From: Diphasiastrum complanatum
Lineage: Eukaryota; Streptophyta; Lycopodiopsida; Lycopodiales; Lycopodiaceae
Assembly (NCBI GenBank): GCA_029204225.1
Contig: MU831572.1
Span: 64,001-128,000, forward strand
DNA length: 64,000 nt
Reading direction: 5' to 3'
Shown one piece after another: positions 22,500 to 34,465 of this stretch (positions are counted from its first letter, which is position 1; the number at the start of each line of letters is the position of its first letter). The position numbers and the translations under genes were made by a program. The notes below the pieces were generated by a model that had not been told where the DNA came from, ran no database searches, and was given only the letters and a program-made list of their open reading frames with translations.

Positions 22500-22830
22500 C
22501 ATGTGAGTTAATGAAATCACCACCACAAACTATGACAAAATCAAGTGTTTCATCATAGTCAATCCCCTTGAATTGAGCATATCCCTTGGTAACTAGTCTT
22601 GTTTTATAATTGTTCACACTACCATCTTGATTAAGCTTGATCTTAAAGACCCATTTGCAAATAGTAACATTTTGTATCCTTGATGGAGGATCAATAATTT
22701 TACAAGTATCTCAAACAATGCATCATGTACTCACCTTACTTTTCATTACATCAAATCACTCTTTTGTTGCTATAGTTTCATTTACACTTGATGGAACATC
22801 ATCAAACTTAAGGTAGTAATAAGGGCAATA
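22500..22830 (-). pseudogene. Ty1/copia RT N-terminal fragment
   Basis: Minus strand: DDVPSSVNETIATKE, IDPPSRIQNVTICKWVFKIK, QDGSVNNYKTRLVTKGYAQF, GIDYDETLDFV. This is the entry into a copia reverse transcriptase. It is truncated before the catalytic region and joins, by internal deletion, a primer binding site at 22902. Two stops are present. Confidence 0.85.
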
Positions 22831-22901
22831 AAAATTAAACAGTCATCAACTTGTAATTGCTTCTCTCTTCCTTGTATTTGAGCCTTGATGGTTGCATTTG
22901 G

Positions 22902-22913
22902 GCTCTGATACCA
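22902..22913 (-). promoter_or_regulatory. Copia primer binding site
   Basis: gctctgatacca, i.e. TGGTATCAGAGC on the minus strand, followed outward by an LTR-type end (minus ...TTTTAACA). Confidence 0.8.
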
Positions 22914-23390
22914 TGTTAAAATCAAAGGTTATGAACCTCATTTGGATACTAAAACCTTGAAAAAGCATCAAAGGTTTCACTTATATCTAATAGATAGAAA
23001 ACTAGCACACACCACAATAAAACTAGAAATAATTGATCTTCACATCTTGTCACACACGTGGAAAGTATAATACTTTGTTCAGATTCAGATCTATTCATTA
23101 GACACAAAAAATATCACAATCATCATTCATCAATTTCTCATTAAAGAGAAAACTTGCCAAAATCACCATCTCTTGATAATCTCTCGAAATATGTACAAAA
23201 TGAGCTCTCAATCCATATCAAATGATCTCGTATATGAGATTAGGTAGAGTGCCATTAGGGTAGACCCTAAACCCCTGGCTCTCAAAGCCTTAGATCATGC
23301 ATAATTACCCTCTTGGTAGCTCGAGTCAACTATCTTATAAAAGTAGGTGGCCGCCCTCATAAAAAATCCCAATCATCTAGGAACACCATG
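22914..23390 (-). repeat. Probable copia 5' LTR
   Basis: Starts (plus sense) tgttaaaatcaaagg at the primer binding site. The outer end is not defined because no partner LTR is visible; the limit given is where AT-rich tandem sequence begins. Confidence 0.45.
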
Positions 23391-23560
23391 ATATAATTCA
23401 CTTTAGAAAAATATTTATTTAACTAATTCCATTTTATTATGAACATGCAAAAAAAAAAAAAAAAACCCATCATAATATAATTCACTTTAGAAAAAAAAAT
23501 ATATAGCCTAATCATAATATAATTCACTTAAGAAATATATTTATTTAACTAATTTCATGT
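23388..23560. repeat. AT-rich direct repeats
   Basis: Three copies of ataatataattcacttta with a partly repeated tatttatttaactaatt block (near 23390, 23470 and 23515), separated by A-runs. Confidence 0.7.
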
Positions 23561-23590
23561 CATTATCAAAATGCAAAAAAAAAAAGTGCA

Positions 23591-23690
23591 TGGATAATCC
23601 ACGCAGAAGATATCCACGCGTGGATATCTTTAACTTCCAGTCTCGTCCGGTGAAAAAACTGAAATTTGCGTGGACTATCCACGCCAAAAC
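23591..23690. repeat. Palindrome and repeated TGGAtnnTCCACGC motif
   Basis: gatatccacgcgtggatatc at 23609-23628 is a perfect 20-bp palindrome. Flanking it are tggataatccacgc (23591) and gcgtggactatccacgcc (about 23669), so tatccacgc appears four times in both orientations within 100 bp. Confidence 0.75.
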
Positions 23691-23779
23691 TAATTTTCGG
23701 CGTCGCCATAACTGTTTTTCCATGTCAAGATGTATGGAAATGACAATATACCTAAGCTTTTAGCCTGTTGGAAATCAGA

Positions 23780-23945
23780 TCTCTATGGTCCCTCTGATGT
23801 CCTATGTGGTCCCTAATGCGGTCCATAATGACTCTCTAATGCGGTCCCAAATTACTCCCTAATGCGGTCCTCTGCGGTCCCTAATGCGGTCACTTTGCGG
23901 TCCTTTGAGGTGCGTCTAAGGTCCTCAGCGACCCTCTACGGTCCA
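23780..23945. repeat. Degenerate minisatellite with GCGGTCC core
   Basis: Repeated phrases (ccctaatgcggtcc, ctctaatgcggtccc, ctctgcggtccctaatgcgg) give about ten copies of (g/t)cggtcc-like cores in 165 bp. No coding sense is seen. Confidence 0.65.
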
Positions 23946-24133
23946 TTCGGGTGGAGCCTCCAAAATATATATATTGTATTTATTTATATTTATGTGCATA
24001 TATATATTAAATATATATTCAAATATATATCCTCTGAGTGAAACAAATTTGAGTGAAACACTGCAAGTGTGAGACCTTTGTGAGTTTCAAGTCAATCAAA
24101 TCTATTTCTTGTTTGTAGAAGTCACTAGTAAGA

Positions 24134-26286
24134 TGGGATCTGCTGGAGCATACCTTCTAGAAGCTAGTGAGAGGTTGAATTCTACAAATTATGCTATTTG
24201 GAAGGTTAGAATGGAGTCACTCTTAGTGCTCCAAGACCTTTATGAATTCTTGATTGAAGATGAAGATGAACCTCTAGGTGCATAGGAGTTAGCTAGATAC
24301 AAGAAGAGATCTAGGCTTGCACTTCATTGTGTGAAGATGAATGTGAGCAATGATTTGTTGAGAGAAGTATCAGCTTGTACTAATGCTAAAGAGGCTTGGG
24401 AGTCTTTAAAATCAATCTATGAGTCTAGCAACACTTCTAGAGTTCTTATGCTTAGAAATCAAATTTTGCAAAGCATGAGGAGAAGTGAGGAGAGTGCACA
24501 GGATTATGTACTTAGAATCAAGTCTCTAAATAGGGAGTTGGCTTCCATTGGAGAGAAGATTCATGATGGAGAGCTTGTACAAATTGTCCTTAATGGTCTA
24601 GGAGATGACTTTGCAAATTTGGTCCAAAGTTTTGCCATCCAAGACACTTTGCCAACTATAGAAAAACTTCATAGTATATTAGTGGCTGAAGAGTGTAGGA
24701 TGCTCCATGCAAAATCTAGGATGAATTCCTTGTCATTGCAATATGGTGATGAGAAAGCCAATTTCTCATTCAAGGGCAAAAAGAAGACCAATGGAAAGAA
24801 GAAGCATCCAAAGGAGGCCAAAGAAGAGGATGATGCATCAAGCTCAAAGGACAAGTCAAAGCAAAAATGCTTCTTTTGTGGAAGGAAGGGGCATTATGCA
24901 TCTGAATGCTACAAGAGGCTAAGAGCACAAGTGGAGGAGGACAAACAAGGAAACCTTGCAAAGGAGGAGGAGGATGAAGTAGATGTATTCTTGATGGCAT
25001 CTACATCCTCACCAACAAGCAATAGCAATTCAAGAGACAATTGGTGGATCGACAGTGGGGCTAGCTCTCACATGTCTTGTGAAAAGGACTTTTTCTCAAC
25101 CTTACACTCTTTCAATGCTGCTAAAAAGTTTGTCTTTACTGCAAATGATGAAGAGTGTAGGGTAGATGATGTTGGCACCATCTCTTTGTGTCTAGAATCC
25201 TCAAAATGCATGGATCTACAAAATGTCCTTTATGTACCATCAATCACCAAGAATATGCTTAGTGTTGGTTTACTCTTAGAAAGTGGTTTGGATGTCCACT
25301 TTAAGCATGGTGTTTGTTTCATCTTGAAGAATGATGTTTGCATTGCAAAGGGATTTAAGCATGGAAGATTGTTTAAGTTGGAAGCTAGTGTTGCTTTTGA
25401 AAGAATGAGCTTGGCAAATGAGGAGATCACTCAAAAGGAGATCTTGGCAAAGTGTGATCTTGCTTGCATTGAGGAGGAGCATCAAAAGGAGGAAGATATT
25501 GAGGATCAGCCTCAAAGCATGAGAGTTCCAAGGGAGTCCTCAATGACAATGGCCGAGTCATCAAATTGCATGCAAATTGTCCATTCAAGTGTGCATCTTG
25601 CAAGGGTGGTGAGCATTGGAGAGTCTACTATCTTTGAATACTTTTTGGAAAGTATTAGTAGACATGAGGTGGTTTTTTTCTTACCTTTAAGATCCATGGT
25701 GTTTATTACTTTGTATGACAAGACAATGAAATGGGATGCTTTGAAATCTACATTTGTTGTTGATAAAGCAATTTCATTGGATAACTATTTTTGTAATAGT
25801 TTGAATAGAGTCATAAAAGATGAAACATCATTTGCTTTGAAAATCTTTGTGTCCACATGCTTTGTGCATGATCATTCCAATGTAAGGACCAAAGATTATC
25901 CTATTTCAATGATAGGAATAATGGTAGTGTTTTGCTCTTCAAGTAGAGATTGTAGAATCTACTTGTTTTCAACCAAAGAATTTGTCAATGGTGGAAATGT
26001 GATCTTTCAAGAGTGGAAGATTTGTAAACTTGAAGAAGCACCTTTGGATCAACACATTATTCAATTCATTGATGTTTTGGAGTCAAGTCAAGTGGAGGAC
26101 CAAGCTCAAGACCCGAGGACTCCAAGAAGAATCTTGAGTATCAAGATGGAGCCATCTAGGCTCAATCATATGGATCAAGCAAGACAAGTTGTCTTTGGCA
26201 ACATTATTTATGCACTTAATATTTTCATTGATGTATCTTCAAGTGCACAAAATGCCTTGGAATCCATGGCTTGGCATGATGTTTAG
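24134..26286 (+). pseudogene. Copia gag-protease ORF without integrase core
   Basis: The frame starts at 24134 (MGSAGAYLLEASERLNSTNY, IWKVRMESLL), is broken by a TAG at 24282-24284, then stays open for 651 codons from 24331. Gag has the UBN2-type core (CTNAKEAWESLKSIYESSNT, LNGLGDDFANLVQSFAI) and a CX2CX4HX4C knuckle (CFFCGRKGHYASEC). Protease has WWIDSGASSHMSC and LQNVLYVPSITKNMLSVG. After KLEASVAFERM the GAG-pre-integrase and D,D-35-E core are missing. About 130 residues of unfamiliar sequence lead to a diverged integrase C-terminus (FVHDHSNVRTKDYPISMIGI). The frame ends at NALESMAWHDV, where RT would begin. Non-autonomous element or decayed copy. Confidence 0.85.
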
Positions 26287-26493
26287 TTTTGAAGTGTGCT
26301 ACATGTATATAGACACATTTATGGAACATCTTGTAAGGGATCCTCTAAGAGGTGGTGAAAGATCCTTCATGGACATCATTCTCTATTGGAGTCTCAAAAG
26401 TTCCTTCTTTGTAGCTGGATTTTTTAGACACTTCTAAAAGCTTTCATTGATCTATCAAGAGAGTTGTAAATAGATCAAGCTAAATTTGAGGAG

Positions 26494-26640
26494 TGTGAAG
26501 AATTGCCAAAAATTGGCAAATCTAGCTTGATCAAAAACCATGTAGAATAGTGTAAATTGTGTACACAAGTGGGTCCCACACATGTGAGGCCATGATGCTA
26601 CATGGGAAACCCATCCTAATGTAGGTTAGGTCAAGTCAAG
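26494..26640 (+). repeat. Start of a copia LTR after a polypurine tract
   Basis: aaatttgaggag precedes tgtgaagaattgccaaaaat. The same kind of junction (gtgaggag then tgttgaaattt) occurs at 41131-41140, and the solo LTR 28390-29214 has a similar minus-strand start (tgtgagaaattggcaaaaat). The LTR end is undefined. Confidence 0.5.
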
Positions 26641-26658
26641 AGAGTTGGTCATGTCTAT

Positions 26659-26916
26659 TTGGTGCTGAAGCCAAGCTCTTTTAATATAGAATCAAACTTT
26701 GTGTGCCATTCTTGGGCTGCTTCCTTCAAGGCAGGTGTGGCTTTCTTTAACCGCCATACGTTATGCTCATTTTGTGGGCTTTCAAAACCTGGTGGTTGTC
26801 ACATTAATAACTCTTCATGCAAGTCACCATTGAGGAATGAGGAACTTCTTAGAAAATATTTTTATAAAGTCGTTAGAGAACTCCAAAGTTGGCCTAAGAA
26901 AACAATTGATTCCTAA
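26659..26916 (+). other. Unrecognised Cys/His-containing ORF
   Basis: 85 codons including NRHTLCSFCGLSKPGGCHIN and LLRKYFYKVVRELQSWP. The spaced Cys/His residues look like a possible metal-binding fragment, but I do not recognise a family. It lies just after copia LTR sequence. Confidence 0.2.
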
Positions 26917-26979
26917 TCTCAACAATTGGCATAATCTAATGCTTTAATCTTTGACCCTTGTGGAACTTCAAGTATAGTA

Positions 26980-27520
26980 CACTTGGATACATTTAGTTAT
27001 ACATTGAAGGGAGATGATCTTGGATTGCATAGGATTGAACAAGACTAGAATAATCTTCATTTAATCCCTTCAAGACATCTTGAACTAGCTCTATTTGATT
27101 CATTGGCTCTCCAATGCATGTTAGCTCTCTATCCATGCATAAGCACATAGCTTTGAACAATTTCTCCTTTCCTTTGGTTGCTTAGAAGGATTTTGTTTTT
27201 CAAAATGATAATAGATAGCCTTCAATGTATCCAAGCATTTTTAAAAGAGACGCATACTCCCATTTCTCAAGAATCTCATTGGACACATTTACCTTTATGA
27301 AATGAAGTGTCATTCTAGATCTCCTCTTGAACCTCACATTATCTTGAGGCTCCTCCTCGATCTTTATTACTATATTTATGAGATCTTGGAGTAATAGAAT
27401 TGATTCCATTCTAACTTTCCAAATGGGGATGGGTTTCCAACTCTTTTGCTTGTCTTTAGCCACCAATGCCTGATCATCTTGAGTGGCATGCCTTGATTCA
27501 ATCACCTCACACCTTTGTTC
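26980..27520 (-). pseudogene. Copia gag fragment
   Basis: Minus strand: IWKVRMESILLLQDLINIVI, FKRRSRMTLHFIKVNVSNEI, then after a frame break ELVQDVLKGLNEDYSSLVQS and YAIQDHLPSM-like. Related to, but distinct from, the gags at 24134 and 37223. No zinc knuckle or protease remains. Confidence 0.8.
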
Positions 27521-28384
27521 TTCTTGTAACGAAATTCCATGCTGCTAAAAGCATGGTTTGGTGGTACGGAAGCCCAATGATGAGAATGTGATGAACAATC
27601 TATATTTTGAATGATTGTAAAGTTAAATTTGGTTTGTGATTTGGTAGGAGAGCCATGGAATACATCGTGTTGTATTGAAAGAACTTTGGACGCCATTCTA
27701 ACCAATTGAGCCAATTTGATTGGATAAGAGAGTCGTGGATTGAGTTAATTTATTGTTAACTTTCAAACAAATTTAAAATTGGAGGTGATGCATTAGCTGT
27801 TTAAATAGAGTAAGGAAGTATTGTAATATGATACTTTATCCAAGCAATTTGATTGATGATGTATTCTTTTTTTCTTTTTTTTTAAACCAATTTTTTTCTT
27901 TCTTTTTGGGTGGTTGTCAAACATAATAAAATTGAGTATCTATATATATATATATATATATATTTCGCTTGTTGAGTTTGTTGCACTAGGTGGAATATGT
28001 TTGTAATCAGTAGGGAGTTTGAAAGTTGTTGTCTTGAACAATCATCCGTTAGGGTTGTATCTTCGATATTGCTATTGTTGGTGTTAATGGTTGATTCATT
28101 TTCTTTATTAGAAGATATCAGAGTCTATTTATGCAAAATGGAATTAATTTTTTAGATGATATACAATGTGATTTAATAGTACATAAGAACGATAGTCATT
28201 GCTATATTTGTTTTTTTCGATTGAGAATTTTTTTTAATTGATTCTTTTTCATACATTATTTTCATTGTTGATTTAATGGTTATTGGTCCTCTTGTAATAT
28301 GCTCTCCAAATTGTAATGTCTAATTTGTGCTTGTTAAAGAGGTTCATTTAATCATTCATTGTTGTCAAGGCCTCATATGTTGTC
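27521..28384. other. No recognisable gene; AT-rich with (TA)n
   Basis: AT-rich sequence containing a (TA)n run at about 27940-27963. No protein family is seen on either strand. Confidence 0.5.
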
Positions 28385-28389
28385 TTGTT
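28385..28389. repeat. Left target-site duplication TTGTT
   Basis: TTGTT before the solo LTR; repeated at 29215-29219. Confidence 0.8.
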
Positions 28390-29214
28390 TGTTGAATTTC
28401 ACACGTGTGGATTGTCCACTACATGTACTTGTGATCTCCTAAGGTGTGTAGATGCACCAAGATCAAGACTAGATTGAGATTCAAGATCTATCTTTGATTC
28501 TATGGCAAAAACACACTACTACATGCATTCAATTACTTCCAACTCTCACTCACACGTGTGGGAAGTGTTCCAAAAGTATTCTAAGTAAAAACAAGCTGCT
28601 CTCCTTGGGTAGAGAGAGAAAAACCATCATGAGCTCTCGGGTAGAGAGAGAAAGCTAGAAATTCAATGACACTCAAAATCCACTCAATCTCAAAATCAAT
28701 TAGATCCAAAAGGAGGAGTACAATGATAATAATAGATTCATGAGCTACCACTATGCTTAACTATGATTGGATCACACTTTGCCACCTCTTAATCCTATTG
28801 GACCATTGATCCATGCACCTCTAAATTCTATTGGACTATATTCAAGCACACCTCAATTTCCTATTGGACCTCACAAGGTTCCACCTCTATATCCTATTGG
28901 ACCTCTTGGAATTCATCAAACAAAAACTTTACAATTGTCTACACTCTAATTAGCAAGTGTTTAGCCTCTTACTCTATTTTGGCTCAATAGTGGCATTACA
29001 AGTGGAAATGCATAATTTGCCATCTATGCCAAATTTATTCCTATCAACATCCTACACCTAGATGCTTGATGTAAAAAACATAAGACCCCTATATCTAACA
29101 TTTTGATTTACTTTACAATTCTCCACACGTGGGAACATCCTACACACATGTGAGATTCACTTACAAACTTCTATCATAAAAAATACCAAGCTAGATTTTT
29201 GCCAATTTCTCACA
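28390..29214 (-). mobile_element. Solo LTR of a copia family
   Basis: 825 bp, TGTTGAATTTC to TTTCTCACA, flanked by TTGTT on both sides, with no internal sequence. Its first ~340 bp (plus sense) match 38871-39212, the LTR next to the primer binding site of the minus-strand copia at 35.1-38.9 kb, fixing the orientation. It has the usual signature of LTR-LTR recombination. Two gggtagagagagaaa units at 28608-28650 are shared with the other copy. Confidence 0.9.
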
Positions 29215-29219
29215 TTGTT
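29215..29219. repeat. Right target-site duplication TTGTT
   Basis: Matches 28385-28389. Confidence 0.8.
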
Positions 29220-30588
29220 TAGTAGAAACGTTTGTTTTGTTGTCAAAGTGTTGTTTCTATTTTTATCACTTTCATCGAATTAGTTTCTTCTTTTGATTTT
29301 GAGGTGGCTATGCTTATAAGATAATACTATAATCTAAAAATAAAGTTAGTATATATGTAATTGTCTATTTTTCATTGTGTCAACGTGAGTCAATGCGAGA
29401 GTGTTGATTTGAATAATTATTAGGATTTGTACATATCTATGGTAAATCTACTTGAGTGATGTAATTTGAGTATGTAGAAATATTCATGTCTTATGGTTGA
29501 TTTTTCTTGTGAAAATATTTTTGATCATATGTAAAGAATAGTTTCATAACAAAAAAATCAGATCAAGTATCAATTTGTTAACAATATAAATGTTTTGTTT
29601 CTTCAAGTGCCTCTTAGATTATGTAGCTAATAGGAGTAGGCCAATGTTCTTTAAGTGAAGTCTCCAAGCTTTTTGTAATGTCTTTCAAAATTGATATTGA
29701 TGTTGTTTGTATTTCTTTTGGTAGAGGTAGTCCTATGACAGTCGTTGTAATGGCAAAGAATGAGTTGTAAGATGCAAGAATCTATTTGGAGTGGTTGCAA
29801 GTTACAAATCTTTACCAATTCATATAAATTTAATATATTCTAATCTATAATACTAGTTTTATCAGATCAAAGTAAGATCTGTGTATAGTTTAGTGCTTAT
29901 TGACATTGTTCATCAATCTAAGGTCTAGTGTAAATCATAATCATCATATTATATATGGAATCTTTGTGATTTATATGTCATAAACTTGCATTTTGACATG
30001 TGTAAGATTAGAGATTTGTGAAAATATTTAAGGTCTGAATTGATTCACATCAATTTAATTTCTCGTAATAATTAATGCTAATCTTAGCAAATTGAATTAA
30101 AACTCATATTTAATTTAATACACATTCATATTAATTCTAAATCTACAAATCACAATTCATATAAACATGTAATTCAAAAAATACCTTAGAGTTGATTTTA
30201 TTTGTGATTTGATCGTATTTGTTTCTTTGAAATTTTATAAAAATCTACAAAAGTATATAGTTTATAAATTTGTTAGATCTTAAAAATGAGATTAATTAAT
30301 GAGATAATAAATCTAAAAAAAAATATTATCTTTCTTTTGAAATATGTGTCTATTTAAGAGTTAGTTCTTAGTTGTTATGTTAGTAATTTTGATATAAAGT
30401 GAGGGCAATTGTCTTCCAAAAATTTATAAAATGAAGATTATTCTTTTCTTCGCAAAATTTTGCATTTTTCAATTTCACTTTCACTTTCAATATCCCGATT
30501 GATCGTAGTTTTAAAAAGAGAAAGCTAAATTTAATCATATATACACCAAAATCTATAAATTGAATCTTATTAGATTGATGGTGAGAAG
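29220..30588. other. No recognisable gene
   Basis: Very AT-rich, no supported ORF, RNA or repeat. A 94-codon minus-strand ORF (30380-30664) overlaps the opposite strand of the fucosyltransferase relic and is rejected. Confidence 0.5.
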
Positions 30589-30945
30589 AAACATGTGCAA
30601 GGTGGATGCCCTTTGGGACCTCTTGAGATTGCTCTTTTTCTAAAAGCTCTGGGTTATTCATCATCTACAAACCTGTATGTTATTGTTGGAGACTTTTTTG
30701 GCAATTACAGCATGGCACCTTTAAGAAAGAAATTTTTCAATGTGTTTTGACATTCTACTCTGGCCACTAATGAAAAACTGAGTCATTTAAGTAAGTACTA
30801 AAATAGGCTTGCAGGAGTGGATTATATTAATATAGCACTGAAATGTGACATTTTTGTCTACACATATGATGGAACATGGCAAAAGTTGTTCAAGGATATC
30901 GACAGTTTCAAGGATACAAGAAGACTATTAGGCTTTAGAAGTATA
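30589..30945 (+). pseudogene. O-fucosyltransferase (GT65-like plant family) fragment
   Basis: One frame of about 118 codons with two stops reads HVQGGCPLGPLEIALFLKAL, GYSSSTNLYVIVGDFFGN, APLRKKFF, TLATNEKLSHL, LAGVDYINIALKCDIFVYTY and DGTWQKLF. This matches the C-terminal half of plant GDP-fucose O-fucosyltransferase-like proteins: the CPLTPEE-GLFLRALGY motif, the (V/I)GE-YGG loop, the TLA..EEL stretch and the DYIV...SDVFVPSYDGNMA motif. Stops are at the end of FFNVF (near 30749) and at 30801-30803. The N-terminal half is missing. It sits alone in AT-rich DNA. The family acts in the Golgi; this copy cannot be functional. Confidence 0.8.
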
Positions 30946-32194
<1,249 letters not shown>

Positions 32195-32278
32195 CTAGTC
32201 TAAAATTCCAAAATCTATAAATCACAATTCATATAAACATGTATATATATACTCATTTTATATTAGATAAAAACTAGC

Positions 32279-32634
32279 TTTGATTATACTAATGGATTCT
32301 ACATAAAGAATGGAGCACTTTTGCTTTTTGGACCATCTCAATCCGAGCAATAGTAAGAAAGTTATGACAGTTCAACATTTTTTAGACTAGAAGACATTTT
32401 TCCCTTGGAACCTAAAAGGGGTAGCACGCCGGCGTGCTATCAATTTGAGTTAAAGGCTAAAAGCTTAAATTGGTAGCACACCGGCATGCTACCCCTTTCA
32501 AGCTCCCGAAAAAAAAAAAATTAGCCTAACAAACTTTGAAGGGCGATAACTTTCTTAATATTGCTCGGATTGAGATGGTCCAAAAAGCAAAAGTGCTCCA
32601 TTTTTTATGTAGAATCCATTGGTATAATCAAATT
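32279..32634. mobile_element. Foldback / MITE-like inverted repeat element
   Basis: The left arm runs from ctttgattatactaatggat to about 32449 and pairs with the right arm (about 32461-32634) in reverse. Paired segments include agcacttttgctttttggac, catctcaatccgagcaata and ggggtagcacgccggcgtgc. The loop is only about 10-15 nt, so a single-stranded copy would fold into one long hairpin. The inner part has an 18-bp palindrome tagcacgccggcgtgcta at 32422-32439. No ORF. A partial relative occurs at 33047-33080. Confidence 0.85.
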
Positions 32635-33310
32635 TGATAATAAAAAAAAATGAAAATATTCTATTATTTCATCATCTCAACATAAGCTTAATAGTTAAGT
32701 TATAGCCTCCATCTAGAACATACAATAAAAATAGTTTTGTTTTACCAATGTTGATTTTATGATACCTATCATAGGCTTATAGCATCATGTCTTTTAATGT
32801 ATGGTCGTACATCAATCCTTGGTAGTAGACAAAAATGTTTTAGCTTGATAAATGTAAAATTAAAGTGATTAAGTTTTCTGCGTTCTCAATGATATAGCCT
32901 ACTATGTACAATTTGTGGACAACATGATTTGTAGACATATCTTTGAGGCTAAGCTAGTAAGAAAATAAACAACATGATAATGAAGTATACAAATAGATTT
33001 CACCCCCAAAAGCAAAGTAGAATCAATTTTAAAAACCTAAAAACAATGTAGCATGCCATGTGCTATCAATTTGACGTAATATAAAAACACTAAACTCGCA
33101 AAACTTGCAGATAATTTACTTGCAAAATGCCAAACCCCTCTTTGGAGATGGCACTCAAATTTTCATTCCAGTCACAGGAAATGCATATTCATATATTTTG
33201 CTTTTTTCCCTGATTTGAATTTGGGGACGGCAAATTTTGACATGTTAGAGTGTGAATAGCTTAGAGTTCTTAGCTATGACTGTAGACACTATGGTTAGAT
33301 TCATTGGGAG
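32635..33310. other. No recognisable gene; partial foldback copy at 33047-33080
   Basis: AT-rich. gtagcatgccatgtgctatcaatttgac at 33047-33075 resembles the inner arm of the foldback element (gtagcacgccggcgtgctat caatttgag) and may be a fragment of another copy. Confidence 0.45.
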
Positions 33311-34465
33311 TTGGGGAGGCCTCGGGAGTGGTGGGGGCATGTTCTATACAAGCTTGGTGCTTACCATCAACTACGAAGATGTCTCGAAATTGAAGACATT
33401 AAAAAGGTCGTTAAAGCCTTACAATCAGAAGATGGTGGCGGACATTTTGTTTTGAAGAATACAGTTAATAAGATATTGACTGCCAAGTATTGGTGGCCAA
33501 CAATGTTCAAGGATGTATCAAATTTTATTCGTTCATGTGATCCATGCCAGAGATCTGGTAAGCCTACAAAAGCAATGAATTGGCCGTTGACACCAATCTT
33601 GCCTCTTGCACCATTTGAGAAGTGGGGGATTGACTTTGTTGGTACAATCAAACCTGTTATCCGACATACGAAATGTCGTTATATTCTAGTTGCCACGGAT
33701 TATGCTACCAAGAATGTTGAAGCATAGGCGACGAAACGAAACGATGCGAAAACTGTCGCGACGTTCTTATTCAAAAGTATAATAACAAGATATGGTTGTC
33801 CACTCGAACTAGTAAGTGACCGAGGAACACATTTTCTAAATGATACGATAGGGTTGCTGACAACCTATTTCCTGGTCAAACACAGAAAAACTACACCGTA
33901 TAGTCCAAAAGAAAACAAGTTGACAGAAAGAGCTAATGGAATCTTATGTAAGATCCTGACTAAAATTACTATTGCACATGCAATGGATTGGGATCAGAAA
34001 CTACCATCAGTTCTCTGGGCTTATCGCAACACAGAGAAAATCACGACGAAACAGACACCATATTTTCTTACATATGGTATGCATCCTATCTTGCCAATTG
34101 AATTCGAGGTGAAAACCTTGCGTATTCAAGCTCAACGAACAGATGCAAGATCAATAAATGAAAGGTTGACTAATATTGAAGAACTAGCTGAAGCTCGAGA
34201 GACTTCACAAAAACTAACGGAGGAACTCTAGAAACAAAGAAAGAAGAAATATGACAGTCATATAAAAAAATGTGATCTTAAAACTGATGATTATGCGCTG
34301 ATATATGACAGTCGCCATCAAAAGTTCTCTAGAAAACTCCATATGTGATGGCTTGGACCGTATAAAGTCATAGAGGTGTTTGAAAATGGTTCTGTGCAAC
34401 TTCAATCACTTGAAGGTGAACTATTACCGACATGTATTAACAGGTCCAGACTAAAGAAATACTAA
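33311..34465 (+). pseudogene. Ty3/gypsy integrase with C-terminal region
   Basis: The frame begins near the H2C2 finger ([30 protein letters not shown]) and continues through the core: [69 protein letters not shown]. The tail, DYALIYDSRHQKFSRKLHM, WLGPYKVIEVFENGSVQL and INRSRLKKY, is the usual gypsy integrase C-terminus without chromodomain. Stops occur at 33725-33727, 34229-34231 and 34346-34348. The first catalytic Asp and the Glu are present, but the broken frame cannot give an active enzyme. RT and RNase H are absent upstream. The lineage resembles the integrase at 56190-56580. Confidence 0.9.

Noticed and set aside
28767-28949. 60-codon ORF with PIGP repeats
   Set aside because: Lies entirely within the solo LTR; the repeat follows from tcctattggacc phrases in the LTR.
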